From Janibacter anophelis NBRC 107843 (GTDB lineage Bacteria; Actinomycetota; Actinomycetes; Actinomycetales; Dermatophilaceae): a stretch of DNA of 39,786 nucleotides. The notes beneath the pieces are model-generated. The model saw only the letters and a program-made list of their open reading frames with translations. It was not told where the DNA came from and made no database searches. The stretch lies in contig NZ_BCSQ01000031.1 in assembly GCF_001570945.1 (NCBI RefSeq), forward strand, positions 1 through 39,786, given 5' to 3'. Shown here in pieces: positions 1-8,016 of this stretch (the stretch's first letter is position 1; each line of letters begins with the position of its first letter). The translations under genes were made by a program, and so were the position numbers.

Positions 1-2
1 CC

Positions 3-1445
3 GCGGCGGCTGCCCGTGGCTACCCGCAGGAGGACGTCGACCGCATCTGGGCGGTGCTCGCCGCCTTCGCCTCCTTCGGGTTCTGCAAGGCGCACGCCGC
101 CGCCTTCGCCATGCCGACCTACCAGTCGGCCTGGCTCAAGGCGCACCACCCGGCCGCCTTCCTCGCCGGGGTGCTCACCCACGACCCCGGCATGTACCCC
201 AAGCGGCTGCTGCTCGAGGAGGCCCGCTCGCTCGGCGTGAGCATCCTCGGGGTCGACGTCAACGCGAGCACGGGGGAGTACCTCGTCGAGCCGGCGCCCG
301 TGCCCGCCCCGCCGCCCGACGACCCGGACCTGCCCGACGGGTCGGCCTGGGGGATCCGCCTCTCGCTCGCGGACGTCAAGGGCATGAGCGAAGGGGAGAT
401 CGCCCGCGTCGTCGCCGGCGCGCCGTACGACTCGCTCGCCGACTTCTGGCAGCGGGCGCAGGTCAGCCGGCCGGTCGTCGAGCGGCTCGTGCTCGTCGGG
501 GCCTTCGACTCCGTGCACGGCACGGGCGCCGGGCACGGCGGCCCGGGGCTCGGCAGCCGCGGGCGGCTGACCCGGCGTGACCTGCTGCTGCACGTCGCCG
601 AGCTCGACCGGTGGACGCGGGCGGCGGCGACGGGACGCTCGCGAGGACGGTCGAGGGGTCGCGTGTCCTCGGGGCCGCGGCGTCCCGAGGCGCCGGCGTG
701 GGCCGCCGGCCAGCCGGGGGCGCAGCAGGTGCGCACGAGCACGGTCGCTCCGGTGGCGAGCCAGCTGACCCTCGACCTCGGCGACTCCCCGGAGCTCGGC
801 GAGGGCGTCGGCCTGCCCGAGATGAGCGTCCCCGACCAGGTGAGCGCCGAGCTGGAGATCCTCGGGCTGGACGCCTCGCGGCACGTCATGGACTTCTACG
901 CGCCGATGCTCCAGGCGCTCGGGGTGACCCGCAGCGCCGACCTGCTCTCGGTGCGCAGCGGCGCTCAGATCCTCGCCGCCGGGGTCAAGGTCGCGACCCA
1001 GACCCCACCGATCCGGTCCGGGCGCCGGGTCGTCTTCCTCACCGTCGACGACGCGAGCGGACCGGTCGACGCGACCTTCTTCGAGGACGTGCAGGGGCCC
1101 TACGCGGCGACGGTCTTCCACTCCTGGCTGCTGCTCGTGCGCGGCACGATCCGCCGCGCCGGGCCGCGTGGTGTCTCGGTGCTCGCCTCCGGGGCGTGGG
1201 AGCTGTCGACGCTGTGGGAGGCGTGGCAGCGCGGCGGGCTGCCCGCGGTCCATGCCGCCCTCGACGAGGCCGACGAGCTCGCCCGGGCCCGCGACGCCGC
1301 GCACCAGCAGCCGGCCGGGCACCGGGTGCTCGTGCACGCCTCGGGGTTCAGGCAGTCGCCGTGGGCCGACACCCGCCCCGCCGGCTCCGGCGTGCAGCCC
1401 CCGCGCAAGTTGTGGCACTCCTCGCCCGGCAGCTCCGGCCACTGA
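3..1445 (+). CDS. dnaE2: Error-prone DNA polymerase III alpha subunit DnaE2, 3' part only
   Basis: This is the C-terminal part (about 480 residues) of a C-family DNA polymerase that enters the window from the left; the first complete codon is at base 3. The segment FASFGFCKAHAAAFAMPTYQ followed by SAWLKAHHPAAFLAGVL is the conserved end of the polymerase core. A helix-hairpin-helix region follows (MSEGEIARVVAG... LVLVGAFDS), then a basic low-complexity stretch, and an OB-fold (GVKVATQTPPIRSGRRVVFLTVDD). SQLTLDLG near base 770 resembles a beta-clamp-binding motif. DnaE2 (ImuC) works with ImuA'/ImuB in damage-induced mutagenesis in actinobacteria. Those partner genes, if present, would be upstream of the window. 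The short OB-containing tail and this ending favour DnaE2 over the replicative DnaE1. The family call is secure; the missing N-terminus prevents checking catalytic aspartates. Confidence 0.93.
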   Translation, partial: AAAARGYPQEDVDRIWAVLAAFASFGFCKAHAAAFAMPTYQSAWLKAHHPAAFLAGVLTHDPGMYPKRLLLEEARSLGVSILGVDVNASTGEYLVEPAPVPAPPPDDPDLPDGSAWGIRLSLADVKGMSEGEIARVVAGAPYDSLADFWQRAQVSRPVVERLVLVGAFDSVHGTGAGHGGPGLGSRGRLTRRDLLLHVAELDRWTRAAATGRSRGRSRGRVSSGPRRPEAPAWAAGQPGAQQVRTSTVAPVASQLTLDLGDSPELGEGVGLPEMSVPDQVSAELEILGLDASRHVMDFYAPMLQALGVTRSADLLSVRSGAQILAAGVKVATQTPPIRSGRRVVFLTVDDASGPVDATFFEDVQGPYAATVFHSWLLLVRGTIRRAGPRGVSVLASGAWELSTLWEAWQRGGLPAVHAALDEADELARARDAAHQQPAGHRVLVHASGFRQSPWADTRPAGSGVQPPRKLWHSSPGSSGH

Positions 1446-1484
1446 CGGGCGCAGACCCGCCGGGTCAGCCCCCTTCGCCCTGGG

Positions 1485-1542
1485 TCGATGTATCCCCGAC
1501 CGGATAGTCGGTCGCAGGTACCTCGACCCCGAGCGGGGAGGC
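1485..1542. repeat. 58-bp intergenic repeat, copy 1
   Basis: This copy lies 40 nt after the dnaE2 stop codon and matches 1949-2006 at 56 of 58 positions. The unit carries an inner inverted repeat (CCGAC-CGGATA-GTCGG) and outer arms TCGATGTA / TACCTCGA, which are imperfect in this copy. Because each copy follows a stop codon, a terminator or REP-like role is possible. Confidence 0.85.
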
Positions 1543-1581
1543 GCAGCGGGTGTTGGTGGCGACCTGTACTTGAATGTCCAC

Positions 1582-1941
1582 ATGGATGACTTGGCGCTGA
1601 TCACGGTCCTGGACCTCGAGCGCGAGCTGCAGTCGCCACAGACGCGGGCCGATGCCGGGCGTCTGCGCGACCTCATCGCCCCGGACTTCGAGGAGGTCGG
1701 GGCGTCTGGTCGGGTCTGGGACCGCGACTCGATCCTTGCGATGCTCGAGTCGGAGTCCGCGGACCCCGACTTGTCGACCATCGAGATCGACGACCTGCGA
1801 GCCCGGGTCATCGCACCGAGCGTCATCAGGGTCTCGTGGACGTCGGCCCAGGGGGAGCGCCGCGCGCGACGCACGTCGATCTGGTGCGAGCGGGATGGAG
1901 GCTGGCGCCAGGTCCATCACCAGGGGACTCTCCTCACCTGA
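1582..1941 (+). CDS. Small NTF2-like (SnoaL/DUF4440-type) protein
   Basis: This gene encodes 119 residues, MDDLALITVLDLERELQS..., containing the recognisable DUF4440 pattern of a helical start (LERELQSPQTRADAGRLRDL), then IAPDFEEVGASGRVWDRDSI, then strands ending VSWTSAQGERRARRTSIWC and GGWRQVHHQGTLL. Members fold as a small alpha+beta barrel and many are of unknown function; some are domains of steroid isomerase-like enzymes. No catalytic residues can be assigned here. The reading frame stays open upstream, but the first ATG is at 1582; no good Shine-Dalgarno is seen, so TTG at 1570 is an alternative start. The gene sits exactly between two copies of a 58-bp repeat, separating dnaE2 from the methyltransferase gene. 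Confidence 0.75.
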   Translation: MDDLALITVLDLERELQSPQTRADAGRLRDLIAPDFEEVGASGRVWDRDSILAMLESESADPDLSTIEIDDLRARVIAPSVIRVSWTSAQGERRARRTSIWCERDGGWRQVHHQGTLLT

Positions 1942-1948
1942 CGGTGGA

Positions 1949-2006
1949 TCGAGGTATCCCCGACCGGATAGTCGGTCGCAGGTACCTCGACCCGGAGCGG
2001 GGAGGC
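1949..2006. repeat. 58-bp intergenic repeat, copy 2
   Basis: This copy begins 8 nt after the stop codon of the NTF2-like gene and differs from copy 1 at two positions (1489 vs 1953, 1530 vs 1994). Here the outer arms TCGAGGTA (1949-1956) and TACCTCGA (1983-1990) are perfectly complementary, enclosing the inner CCGAC/GTCGG hairpin. It ends 25 nt before the -10 box of the methyltransferase gene. Confidence 0.85.
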
Positions 2007-2031
2007 CGAAGGGGGTGTCGGGGGCGGCGAC

Positions 2032-2037
2032 TAGGGT
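2032..2037 (+). promoter_or_regulatory. Candidate -10 box of methyltransferase gene (leaderless)
   Basis: TAGGGT fits the actinobacterial TANNNT -10 pattern and ends 7 nt before the ATG at 2045. Transcription would start at or next to the start codon, which explains the lack of a Shine-Dalgarno sequence. No convincing -35 is visible. Confidence 0.5.
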
Positions 2038-2044
2038 TGGGGCC

Positions 2045-2824
2045 ATGAGTGAGGAGCGAGCATGGCGCCGTGGAGGCAGCGGGGTCGAGGGCAACGTCCG
2101 GACCGCCGCCGTCTGGTCCCAGGTGCGTGAGCTCAGCGAGTCCCGCCGCAGCGAGCTCGGACGCCCTCTGCGGGTCCTCGACCTCGGGGGCGGCACCGGC
2201 GGGCTGGCCGTGGCCCTCGCCGAGCAGGGACACACCGTCACCGTCGTCGACCCGAGCCCCGACGCGCTGGCCTCGATGGGCCGTCGCGTCGCCGAGTCCG
2301 ACGCCGCCGAGCGGATCAGTTCCGTCCAGGGCGACGCCGACACCCTCGCCGGGATCGTCGCACCGGGCAGCATCGACCTGCTCTGCTGCCACGGCACCCT
2401 CGAGTACGTGGAGGACCCCGAGGCCACCCTCACCCGCATCGCCGAGGTCCTCGCGCCCGGCGGCCACCTGTCCCTCGTCACCGCGCAGCGCGTGGCCGCG
2501 GTCATCGCCCGCGCCCTCGCCGGCCGCTTCGACCAGGCCCGCGCCGCGCTGACCGCGCCCGACGGCCGGTGGGGCGAGGAGGACCCGGTGCCGCGGCGCT
2601 TCGACCGGGCGGCCCTGGCCGAGATGCTCACCCGCACCGGATTCACCGCGCGCGAGACGCGGGGGGTGCGGATCTTCAGCGACTTCGTGCCCAGCACCTT
2701 CGTCGACACCGAGGCCGACCGGCAGGCCCTGCTCGAGCTCGAGGCCCTCGCCTCCGCCGACGCCGGCCGCACGGGGCTGTCCGCGCTCGGTGGCGCCGTC
2801 CACCTCGTCGCGCGCCGCGACTGA
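2045..2824 (+). CDS. Class I SAM-dependent methyltransferase
   Basis: This gene encodes 259 residues. Motif I is RVLDLGGGTGGLAVALAEQG (about residues 39-58), followed by an acidic strand end TVVDPSPDALASM, a VQGDADTL segment, and a motif IV/post-IV block LLCCHGTLEYVEDPEATLTR ... VLAPGGHLSLV. These mark the Rossmann-type SAM fold of the Methyltransf_11/25 kind, resembling SmtA/CmoA-like enzymes. The substrate cannot be told from sequence. The ATG at 2045 is favoured because a -10-like TAGGGT sits 7 nt upstream. The stop is 6 nt before dinB, so the two genes are probably cotranscribed and translationally coupled; whether the enzyme has any link to DNA repair is unknown. Confidence 0.87.
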   Translation: MSEERAWRRGGSGVEGNVRTAAVWSQVRELSESRRSELGRPLRVLDLGGGTGGLAVALAEQGHTVTVVDPSPDALASMGRRVAESDAAERISSVQGDADTLAGIVAPGSIDLLCCHGTLEYVEDPEATLTRIAEVLAPGGHLSLVTAQRVAAVIARALAGRFDQARAALTAPDGRWGEEDPVPRRFDRAALAEMLTRTGFTARETRGVRIFSDFVPSTFVDTEADRQALLELEALASADAGRTGLSALGGAVHLVARRD

Positions 2825-2830
2825 CCCACG

Positions 2831-4099
2831 ATGAGCCGGCGTCAGTACCGGCCCCCACCGCGGGTCGGCGACGGACCACCCGACGACACCGGGTGCACGA
2901 TCCTGCACGTCGACATGGACGCCTTCTTCGCCTCGGCGACCCTGCTGGCGCATCCCGAGCTCGTCGGCACGCCCGTCATCATCGGTGGGGGCAACCGCGG
3001 CGTCGTGCTGTCGGCCACCTACGAGGCCCGGGCCTTCGGCGTGGCCTCCGCCATGCCGATGGGCCGTGCCCGACGGCTGTGCCCCCAGGCGACGATCCTG
3101 CCCCCCGACCACGAGCTCTACTCCCGGATCTCCGCGGCGGTCATGGCCACCTTCGCCGACATCACCCCCTTCGTCGAGCCGTTGAGCAGTGACGAGGCCT
3201 TCCTCGACGTCGCCGGCGCGGTGCGGCTCATGGGGTCGCCGGCCACGATCGCCCAGCGGATCCGGGACACGGTCGCCGACGAGCAGGGCATCACCTGCTC
3301 CGTGGGGGTCGCGAGCACGAAGTTCGTCGCCAAGCTCGCCTCCGGCCTGGCCAAGCCCGACGGGCTGCTCGTCATCCCGGCCGACGAGGTCGTCACCTTC
3401 GTCCAGCAACTGCCCGTGGGGGCCCTGTGGGGGGTGGGGGACCGGACCGAGGAGGCCCTGGCCCGCCTGGGGCTCAAGACCGTCGCCGACATCGCCCACA
3501 CCCCGCGCGCGACCCTCGTGCGCGCGCTCGGGGAGGCCACCGGCGCCCACCTGCACGACCTCGCGTGGGGGCGCGACCCACGCTCGGTCGAGCCCGTCCG
3601 GCGCGAACGCAGCATCGGCAACGAGCGCACCTTCGGCCACGACGTCGACGACCCCGAGGTGGTCCACCGAACCCTGCTCGGTCTCGCCGACAAGGCGGCC
3701 TCCCGGCTGCGGGCGGCCGGGCTCGTCGGCCGCACGGTGAGCATCAAGGTGCGCTTCGCCGACTTCACGACGATCACCCGCTCCCGCTCCCTTCGCGACA
3801 GCACGGACGTCTCCCGCGACATCGCCGCCACGGCCCGTGAGCTCTACGACGCGCTCGGCCTGCAGCGCGCCCGCGTGCGCCTCGTCGGGGTCCGGGTCGA
3901 GCAGCTCTCGGAGGCGTCGTCGACGCCGGTCCAGGTGGCCCTCGACGAGCCCGAGCACGGATGGCGGGACGCCGACCGGGCCGTCGATCGGGCGAGCGCA
4001 CGCTTCGGCAGCGGCAGCGTGCGCCCGGCCAGCCTGCTCTCGGACCGCAAGCCGCGGGACGGCCGACCTACCGCCGACCGCGGCCGCGACCTAGACTGA
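2831..4099 (+). CDS. dinB: DNA polymerase IV (Y-family, DinB)
   Basis: This is a 422-residue translesion polymerase. The first catalytic motif is LHVDMDAFFAS (about residues 25-35) and the second is PLSSDEAFLDV (about 117-127), supplying the metal-binding Asp and Asp-Glu. The steric-gate region reads DMDAFFA, with Phe as usual. CSVGVASTKFVAKLASGLAKPDG is the conserved palm segment, GVGDRTEEALARLG is the helix-hairpin-helix thumb, and a little-finger domain follows (RSIGNERTF ... VSIKVRFADF). The C-terminus (VQVALDEPEHGWRDADRAVD...) lacks a clear QLxLF clamp-binding motif, which is odd because many DinB proteins end in one. It follows a methyltransferase gene closely and lies about 1.4 kb downstream of dnaE2, another mutagenic polymerase gene. 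The start at 2831 has no obvious Shine-Dalgarno. Confidence 0.95.
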   Translation: MSRRQYRPPPRVGDGPPDDTGCTILHVDMDAFFASATLLAHPELVGTPVIIGGGNRGVVLSATYEARAFGVASAMPMGRARRLCPQATILPPDHELYSRISAAVMATFADITPFVEPLSSDEAFLDVAGAVRLMGSPATIAQRIRDTVADEQGITCSVGVASTKFVAKLASGLAKPDGLLVIPADEVVTFVQQLPVGALWGVGDRTEEALARLGLKTVADIAHTPRATLVRALGEATGAHLHDLAWGRDPRSVEPVRRERSIGNERTFGHDVDDPEVVHRTLLGLADKAASRLRAAGLVGRTVSIKVRFADFTTITRSRSLRDSTDVSRDIAATARELYDALGLQRARVRLVGVRVEQLSEASSTPVQVALDEPEHGWRDADRAVDRASARFGSGSVRPASLLSDRKPRDGRPTADRGRDLD

Positions 4100-4176
4100 G
4101 AGGAACACGGCGGTGCAGCCGCCGTGGGGACCTTGCGGGCAGGCCCGCACGACAACAGGCTGGTAGGGAGGTCACC
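4092..4176 (+). promoter_or_regulatory. Promoter and structured leader of the DUF3040 gene
   Basis: TAGACT (4092-4097) overlaps the dinB stop codon and fits a TANNNT -10 box. The predicted leader of about 73 nt holds a perfect 8-bp hairpin (CACGGCGG, loop TGCAG, CCGCCGTG; 4106-4126) and a second 5-bp hairpin (4135-4148). It ends in the ribosome binding site AGGGAGG (4165-4171), 5 nt before GTG. Confidence 0.5.
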
Positions 4177-4608
4177 GTGGCGCTGTCAGAGCGCGAGCGG
4201 CAGATGCTCGAGGAGATGGAAGAGGCCATCCGGGCCGAAGATCCTCGCTTCGCCTCGCAGATGAACGGTTCGGGTTCCGAACGCACCGATCGCCGCCGGG
4301 TGGTGCTCGGTGTCATCGGCGCGATCGCCGGCCTCGGTCTGGTCCTGCTCGGCATCAACACCAACCTGTGGGTCGGCGTCGCCGGCTTCGTCCTCATCGT
4401 CGGCTCCGTCGCGCTGGCCCTCACCCCGGGCGGGGGCGGCCGCTCGCACGGGCTCGGGCTGGTGGGTGACGACGGCACGGTCCGCCGCCCGCGCACCCCG
4501 CACAAGCGCCGGGCGAAGGGGGGCCGCAAGGCCACCGGTCACGGCACCTTCATGGAGCGGCTCGAGCAGCGCTGGGAGAAGCGCCGCCAGGACGGTCAGG
4601 GCTGGTAG
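4177..4608 (+). CDS. DUF3040 small membrane protein
   Basis: This gene encodes 143 residues starting MALSERERQMLEEMEEAI, the signature start of the DUF3040 family, followed by RAEDPRFASQM. Two hydrophobic segments (VVLGVIGAIAGLGLVLLGI and LWVGVAGFVLIVGSVALAL, about residues 46-85) suggest two membrane spans with a basic cytoplasmic tail rich in Arg/Lys. Function is unknown. In many actinobacteria a DUF3040 gene lies just upstream of mraZ and the division/cell-wall cluster; here the next sequence is a tandem repeat and a convergent gene, so that link is not present locally. The GTG start at 4177 is supported by AGGGAGG 5 nt upstream. Confidence 0.88.
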   Translation: MALSERERQMLEEMEEAIRAEDPRFASQMNGSGSERTDRRRVVLGVIGAIAGLGLVLLGINTNLWVGVAGFVLIVGSVALALTPGGGGRSHGLGLVGDDGTVRRPRTPHKRRAKGGRKATGHGTFMERLEQRWEKRRQDGQGW

Positions 4609-4621
4609 GGAGCGCTTCGGG

Positions 4622-4806
4622 GGTCTCGAGGCGACTCGCTGGCGCTCGTCGCACCTCGACCAGCGGTGCTGTCTCTCGGCGACGCTGGCGCTCGTCGCAC
4701 CTCGACCAGCGGTGCTGTCTCTCGGCGACGCTGGCGCTCGCAGCACCTCGACCAGCGGTGCTGCCTCTCGGCGAGGCTGGCGCTCGCCGCACCTCGACCA
4801 GCGGTG
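4622..4806. repeat. 46-bp tandem repeat array between convergent genes
   Basis: The segment CACCTCGACCAGCGGT recurs at 4652, 4698, 4744 and 4790, an exact 46-bp period, with a diverged partial unit before it. Units differ by a few bases. Each carries short self-complementary arms such as GCGACG...CGTCGC. It fills the gap between the DUF3040 stop and the DUF456 stop, where a bidirectional terminator or REP-type element would sit. No unique spacers exist, so it is not a CRISPR. Confidence 0.9.
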
Positions 4807-4808
4807 GG

Positions 4809-5324
4809 TCAGTGGGCCAGGATGCCCACGGTCCACGTGATGGCGATGAGCAGCGCGGCACCGAGCTCGATGCCCATGCTGTGCAGGACCCCGCGCAGGG
4901 CCGACTTCGTCGCCGACCACGCGCGGTCCCAGTCGCGGTAGCGCAGGTACTCGGAGACCAGGACACCCACGACGAAGCCGATGGGCAGACCGACGCCGGG
5001 GATGACGAAGAAGCCGATGATGGCGCCGACGACGCCGAGCGCGAGGGTGACGCCGCCGACGCCCTCACGCTTCATGCGGCGGCCCGGCAGCAGGAACTGC
5101 AGCGCCAGGCACATCAGGTAGATGACCGCGACGACGCCCAGGGTCACCCAGGCGATGGTCCCGCCCGTCTCGGTGGCCCACAGCAGGACCGCGCCGACGC
5201 ACAGGAGCAGCCCGGGCAGCACCGGGATGACGATGCCGAGCACCCCGACGACGTAGATCGCGAGGGCGAGCGCGAGCACCCAGGTCGTCGGGTCGGGGGA
5301 GGCCTCGGCGGCCAGGCTCAGCAC
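4809..5324 (-). CDS. DUF456 membrane protein
   Basis: This gene encodes 171 residues with several hydrophobic segments: LALALAIYVVGVLGIVIPVL, LLLCVGAVLLWA, IAWVTLGVVAVIYLMCLALQ, and a glycine-rich block VTLALGVVGAIIGFFVIPGV followed by IGFVVGVLVSEYL. The alternation of Gly-rich helices and the GxPIGxxxG-like segment are typical of DUF456, a small integral-membrane family of unknown function. It begins with GTG at 5324, 13 nt after the stop of the DUF7455 gene, so the two probably form one transcript with coupled translation; no Shine-Dalgarno is visible at the GTG. It runs convergently into the 46-bp repeat array. Confidence 0.85.
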   Translation of the reverse strand: MLSLAAEASPDPTTWVLALALAIYVVGVLGIVIPVLPGLLLCVGAVLLWATETGGTIAWVTLGVVAVIYLMCLALQFLLPGRRMKREGVGGVTLALGVVGAIIGFFVIPGVGLPIGFVVGVLVSEYLRYRDWDRAWSATKSALRGVLHSMGIELGAALLIAITWTVGILAH

Positions 5325-5337
5325 GGGAGGGTGCCGG

Positions 5338-5562
5338 TCAGCGCTCGTCGGCCGGGGCCGAGGCCGGGGTGCTCTCGTCGAGACGGGCCGAGTCGTCGTC
5401 GATCTCGGCCAGGTCCTTCAGCGCCGGGATGTGCTCACGCCCGTGGTGGGCGCAGAAGAGCAGCTCCCCGCCCGCGTGGAGGCGGGCACGCACGTAGGCC
5501 TTGGCTCCGCAGCGGTCGCAGCGGTCGGCTGCGGTCAAGGGGCTTGCCAGGGTCGCGTTCAC
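5338..5562 (-). CDS. DUF7455 small zinc-ribbon-like protein
   Basis: This gene encodes 74 residues: ASPLTAADRCDRCGAKAYVR ... GGELLFCAHHGREHIPAL followed by an acidic tail. CxxC followed by CxxH strongly suggests one structural zinc site. This short family is very widespread in actinobacteria and has no known function. I chose GTG at 5562 because AGG in ATGAGG lies about 6 nt upstream and the protein then starts like its relatives; ATG at 5574 would add four residues. It is divergent from parE and precedes the DUF456 gene. Confidence 0.85.
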   Translation of the reverse strand: MNATLASPLTAADRCDRCGAKAYVRARLHAGGELLFCAHHGREHIPALKDLAEIDDDSARLDESTPASAPADER

Positions 5563-5645
5563 GTGATGCCTCATTTCATGCTGTGTTCCGTGGACGTCCG
5601 GGACAACAGTCAAACATGCAAAAGGCTTCCCGAGAGGCACCCTTT

Positions 5646-5672
5646 CCGCGTGGCGTGACGGACGCCACGCGG
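5646..5672. repeat. Perfect 11-bp inverted repeat in the parE/DUF7455 divergent region
   Basis: The arms CCGCGTGGCGT (5646-5656) and ACGCCACGCGG (5662-5672) flank a 5-nt loop, GACGG. It sits between two divergent genes, so it may be an operator or mRNA hairpin for the minus-strand gene. There is no U-tract on either side. Confidence 0.6.
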
Positions 5673-5763
5673 CCTCGTGTGCGCCGACAGGCAGGCGCAG
5701 GGACTTCCGGAGCGGACGAACGACGCCATCGCGAGCCTCCCCGGCACTGTCGGCGGTGCGGAC

Positions 5764-5769
5764 TACCCT
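5764..5769 (+). promoter_or_regulatory. Candidate -10 box of parE
   Basis: TACCCT fits TANNNT and would give a 5' leader of about 37 nt before GTG at 5814. The -35 region is not recognisable, so the assignment is tentative. Confidence 0.35.
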
Positions 5770-5813
5770 GCGAGACGTCCACTCCCACGACGACGACAAG
5801 GCAGGCCCCCTTC

Positions 5814-7949
5814 GTGCCTCCGGCAGCCACCACCGCCAAGAAGACCGCGAGCCGCAAGTCCGCGCAGGACTACACCGCGCACCACCTGCAGGTCCTCGAG
5901 GGGTTGGAGGCCGTCCGCAAGCGGCCGGGCATGTACATCGGCTCGACCGACCAGCGCGGCCTCATGCACTGCATGTGGGAGATCATCGACAACGCGGTCG
6001 ACGAGGCCCTCGGCGGCCACGGTGACCGCATCGAGATCGTCCTGCACGACGACGGCTCGGTCGAGGTCCGCGACAACGGTCGCGGCATCCCCGTCGACAT
6101 CGAGCCGCGCACCGGCCTGACCGGTGTCGAGGTCGTCTACACCAAGCTGCACGCGGGTGGGAAGTTCGGCGGCGGCTCCTACACCGCCTCCGGTGGCCTG
6201 CACGGTGTCGGTGCCTCAGTCGTCAACGCCCTGTCCGCCCGCCTGGACGTCGAGGTCGACCGTGCGGGCAAGACCTATGCGATGAGCTTCCGCCGGGGCG
6301 AGCCCGGCACCTTCTCCGACGCGGCGGGGGCGAAGGGGGCGAAGTCGCCCGAGCACGAGTTCATCGCCTACGACAAGGGCAGCGAGCTCGAGGTCGTCGG
6401 CAAGGCCAAGCGCGGCGTGACCGGCACCCGAGTGCGCTACTGGGCCGACCCGCAGATCTTCCTCAAGGGCGCGACGATCGACCGCGAGGCCCTCACGGCG
6501 CGGGCCCGGCAGACCTCCTTCCTCGTGCCCGGACTGACGCTCGTCGTGCGCGACCAGCGCGAGTCCGAGCCGGTCGAGGAGGTCTTCGTCCACGACGGCG
6601 GCATCAGTGAGTTCGTCGACTTCCTGGCCCCCGACGCCCCGGTCACCGACGTGTGGCGCCTGGAGGGCACCGGGACCTTCACCGAGACCGTGCCGGTGCT
6701 CGACGCCAAGGGACACATGACCCCGACCGAGGTCGAGCGCGAGTGCGGGGTCGACATCGCGCTGCGGTGGGGGACCGGCTACGACGCCAAGCTGTCCTCC
6801 TTCGTCAACATCATCGCCACGCCCAAGGGCGGCACCCACGTCGCCGGCTTCGAGCAGGCGCTGCTCAAGGTCTTCCGCAAGCAGCTCGAGACCAACGCCC
6901 GCAAGCTCAAGGTCGGCAACGACAAGGTCGACAAGGACGACATCCTCGCCGGCCTGACCGCCGTCGTCACCGTGCGCCTCGCCGAGCCACAGTTCGAGGG
7001 CCAGACCAAGGAGGTGCTCGGCACCAGCGCCGTGCGTTCGATCGTCGGCAAGGTCGTCGAGACCGAGCTGACGGCGCTGCTGACCTCGACCAAGCGCGGC
7101 GACAAGCAGATGGCCGGCCAGCTGCTCGAAAAGGTCGTCGCCGAGATGAAGTCGCGCATCTCCGCCCGGCTGCACAAGGAGACCCAGCGCCGCAAGAACG
7201 CCCTGGAGACCTCGTCCCTGCCGCCGAAGCTGCGCGACTGCCGCAGCAACGACGTCGAGGCCACCGAGCTGTTCATCGTCGAGGGTGACTCGGCCATGGG
7301 CACGGCCAAGGAGGCCCGCAACAGCGAGTTCCAGGCGCTGCTGCCCATCCGCGGCAAGATCCTCAACGTGCAAAAGGCCGCGGTCGGCGACATGCTCAAG
7401 AACGCCGAGTGCGCCTCGATCATCCAGGTCCTCGGCGCCGGCTCAGGGCGCAGCTTCGACGTCGACGCCGCCCGCTACGGCAAGGTCATCATCATGACCG
7501 ACGCCGACGTCGACGGCGCCCACATCCGCACGCTGCTGCTCACCCTGTTCTTCCGCTACATGCGGCCGCTCGTCGAGGCGGGCAAGGTCTTCGCCGCCGT
7601 GCCCCCGCTGCACCGCATCGAGGTGGTCAACCCCGGCTCGAAGAAGAACGAGCTGATCTACACCTACTCCGAGGCCGAGATGCGCAAGAAGCTGTCCGCG
7701 CTCAACTCGCGGGGCAAGAACATCAAGCAGCCGATCCAGCGGTACAAGGGTCTGGGCGAGATGGACGCCGACCAGCTCGCCGAGACGACGATGGACCCGC
7801 GCCACCGGATGCTGCGGCGGGTGACGACCGCGGACCTGGAGGCCGCCGAGGAGGTCTTCGAGCTGCTCATGGGCAAGGACGTCGACCCCCGCCGCGAGTT
7901 CATCGTCTCCTCGGCCGACCAGCTCGACCGCGAGCGGATCGACGCCTGA
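5814..7949 (+). CDS. parE: DNA topoisomerase IV subunit B (ParE, GyrB-type ATPase)
   Basis: This 711-residue protein is the ATPase subunit of a type IIA topoisomerase. The GHKL ATPase starts [33 protein letters not shown] holds the catalytic Glu and Asn, and DNGRGIPV and [14 protein letters not shown] are the ATP-lid motifs. The TOPRIM domain has EGDSAMG (about residues 490-496) and [10 protein letters not shown] (about 562-571), which bind Mg2+ for cleavage. The length, about 710, suits either GyrB or actinobacterial ParE. ParE is preferred because a parC-like A subunit lies nearby on the opposite strand and gyrB/gyrA usually sit near oriC. The GTG start at 5814 gives a normal N-terminus; the open frame continues upstream but without family similarity. 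ParC and ParE together decatenate daughter chromosomes. Confidence 0.92.
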   Translation: MPPAATTAKKTASRKSAQDYTAHHLQVLEGLEAVRKRPGMYIGSTDQRGLMHCMWEIIDNAVDEALGGHGDRIEIVLHDDGSVEVRDNGRGIPVDIEPRTGLTGVEVVYTKLHAGGKFGGGSYTASGGLHGVGASVVNALSARLDVEVDRAGKTYAMSFRRGEPGTFSDAAGAKGAKSPEHEFIAYDKGSELEVVGKAKRGVTGTRVRYWADPQIFLKGATIDREALTARARQTSFLVPGLTLVVRDQRESEPVEEVFVHDGGISEFVDFLAPDAPVTDVWRLEGTGTFTETVPVLDAKGHMTPTEVERECGVDIALRWGTGYDAKLSSFVNIIATPKGGTHVAGFEQALLKVFRKQLETNARKLKVGNDKVDKDDILAGLTAVVTVRLAEPQFEGQTKEVLGTSAVRSIVGKVVETELTALLTSTKRGDKQMAGQLLEKVVAEMKSRISARLHKETQRRKNALETSSLPPKLRDCRSNDVEATELFIVEGDSAMGTAKEARNSEFQALLPIRGKILNVQKAAVGDMLKNAECASIIQVLGAGSGRSFDVDAARYGKVIIMTDADVDGAHIRTLLLTLFFRYMRPLVEAGKVFAAVPPLHRIEVVNPGSKKNELIYTYSEAEMRKKLSALNSRGKNIKQPIQRYKGLGEMDADQLAETTMDPRHRMLRRVTTADLEAAEEVFELLMGKDVDPRREFIVSSADQLDRERIDA

Positions 7950-8016
7950 GCAGGCCTGTCCTGTCACGAAAGTGCAAGAACTTCGGCGCGTCGCCACGGA
8001 TGTGGTTGCGTGAGCG

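Noticed and set aside
4622-4806. CRISPR array
   Set aside because: The units are contiguous 46-bp tandem repeats without unique spacers, and no cas gene is nearby.
4758-5813. N-terminal extension of parE by about 350 codons
   Set aside because: It crosses the DUF456 and DUF7455 genes on the other strand and lacks any GyrB similarity; GTG 5814 gives the normal N-terminus.
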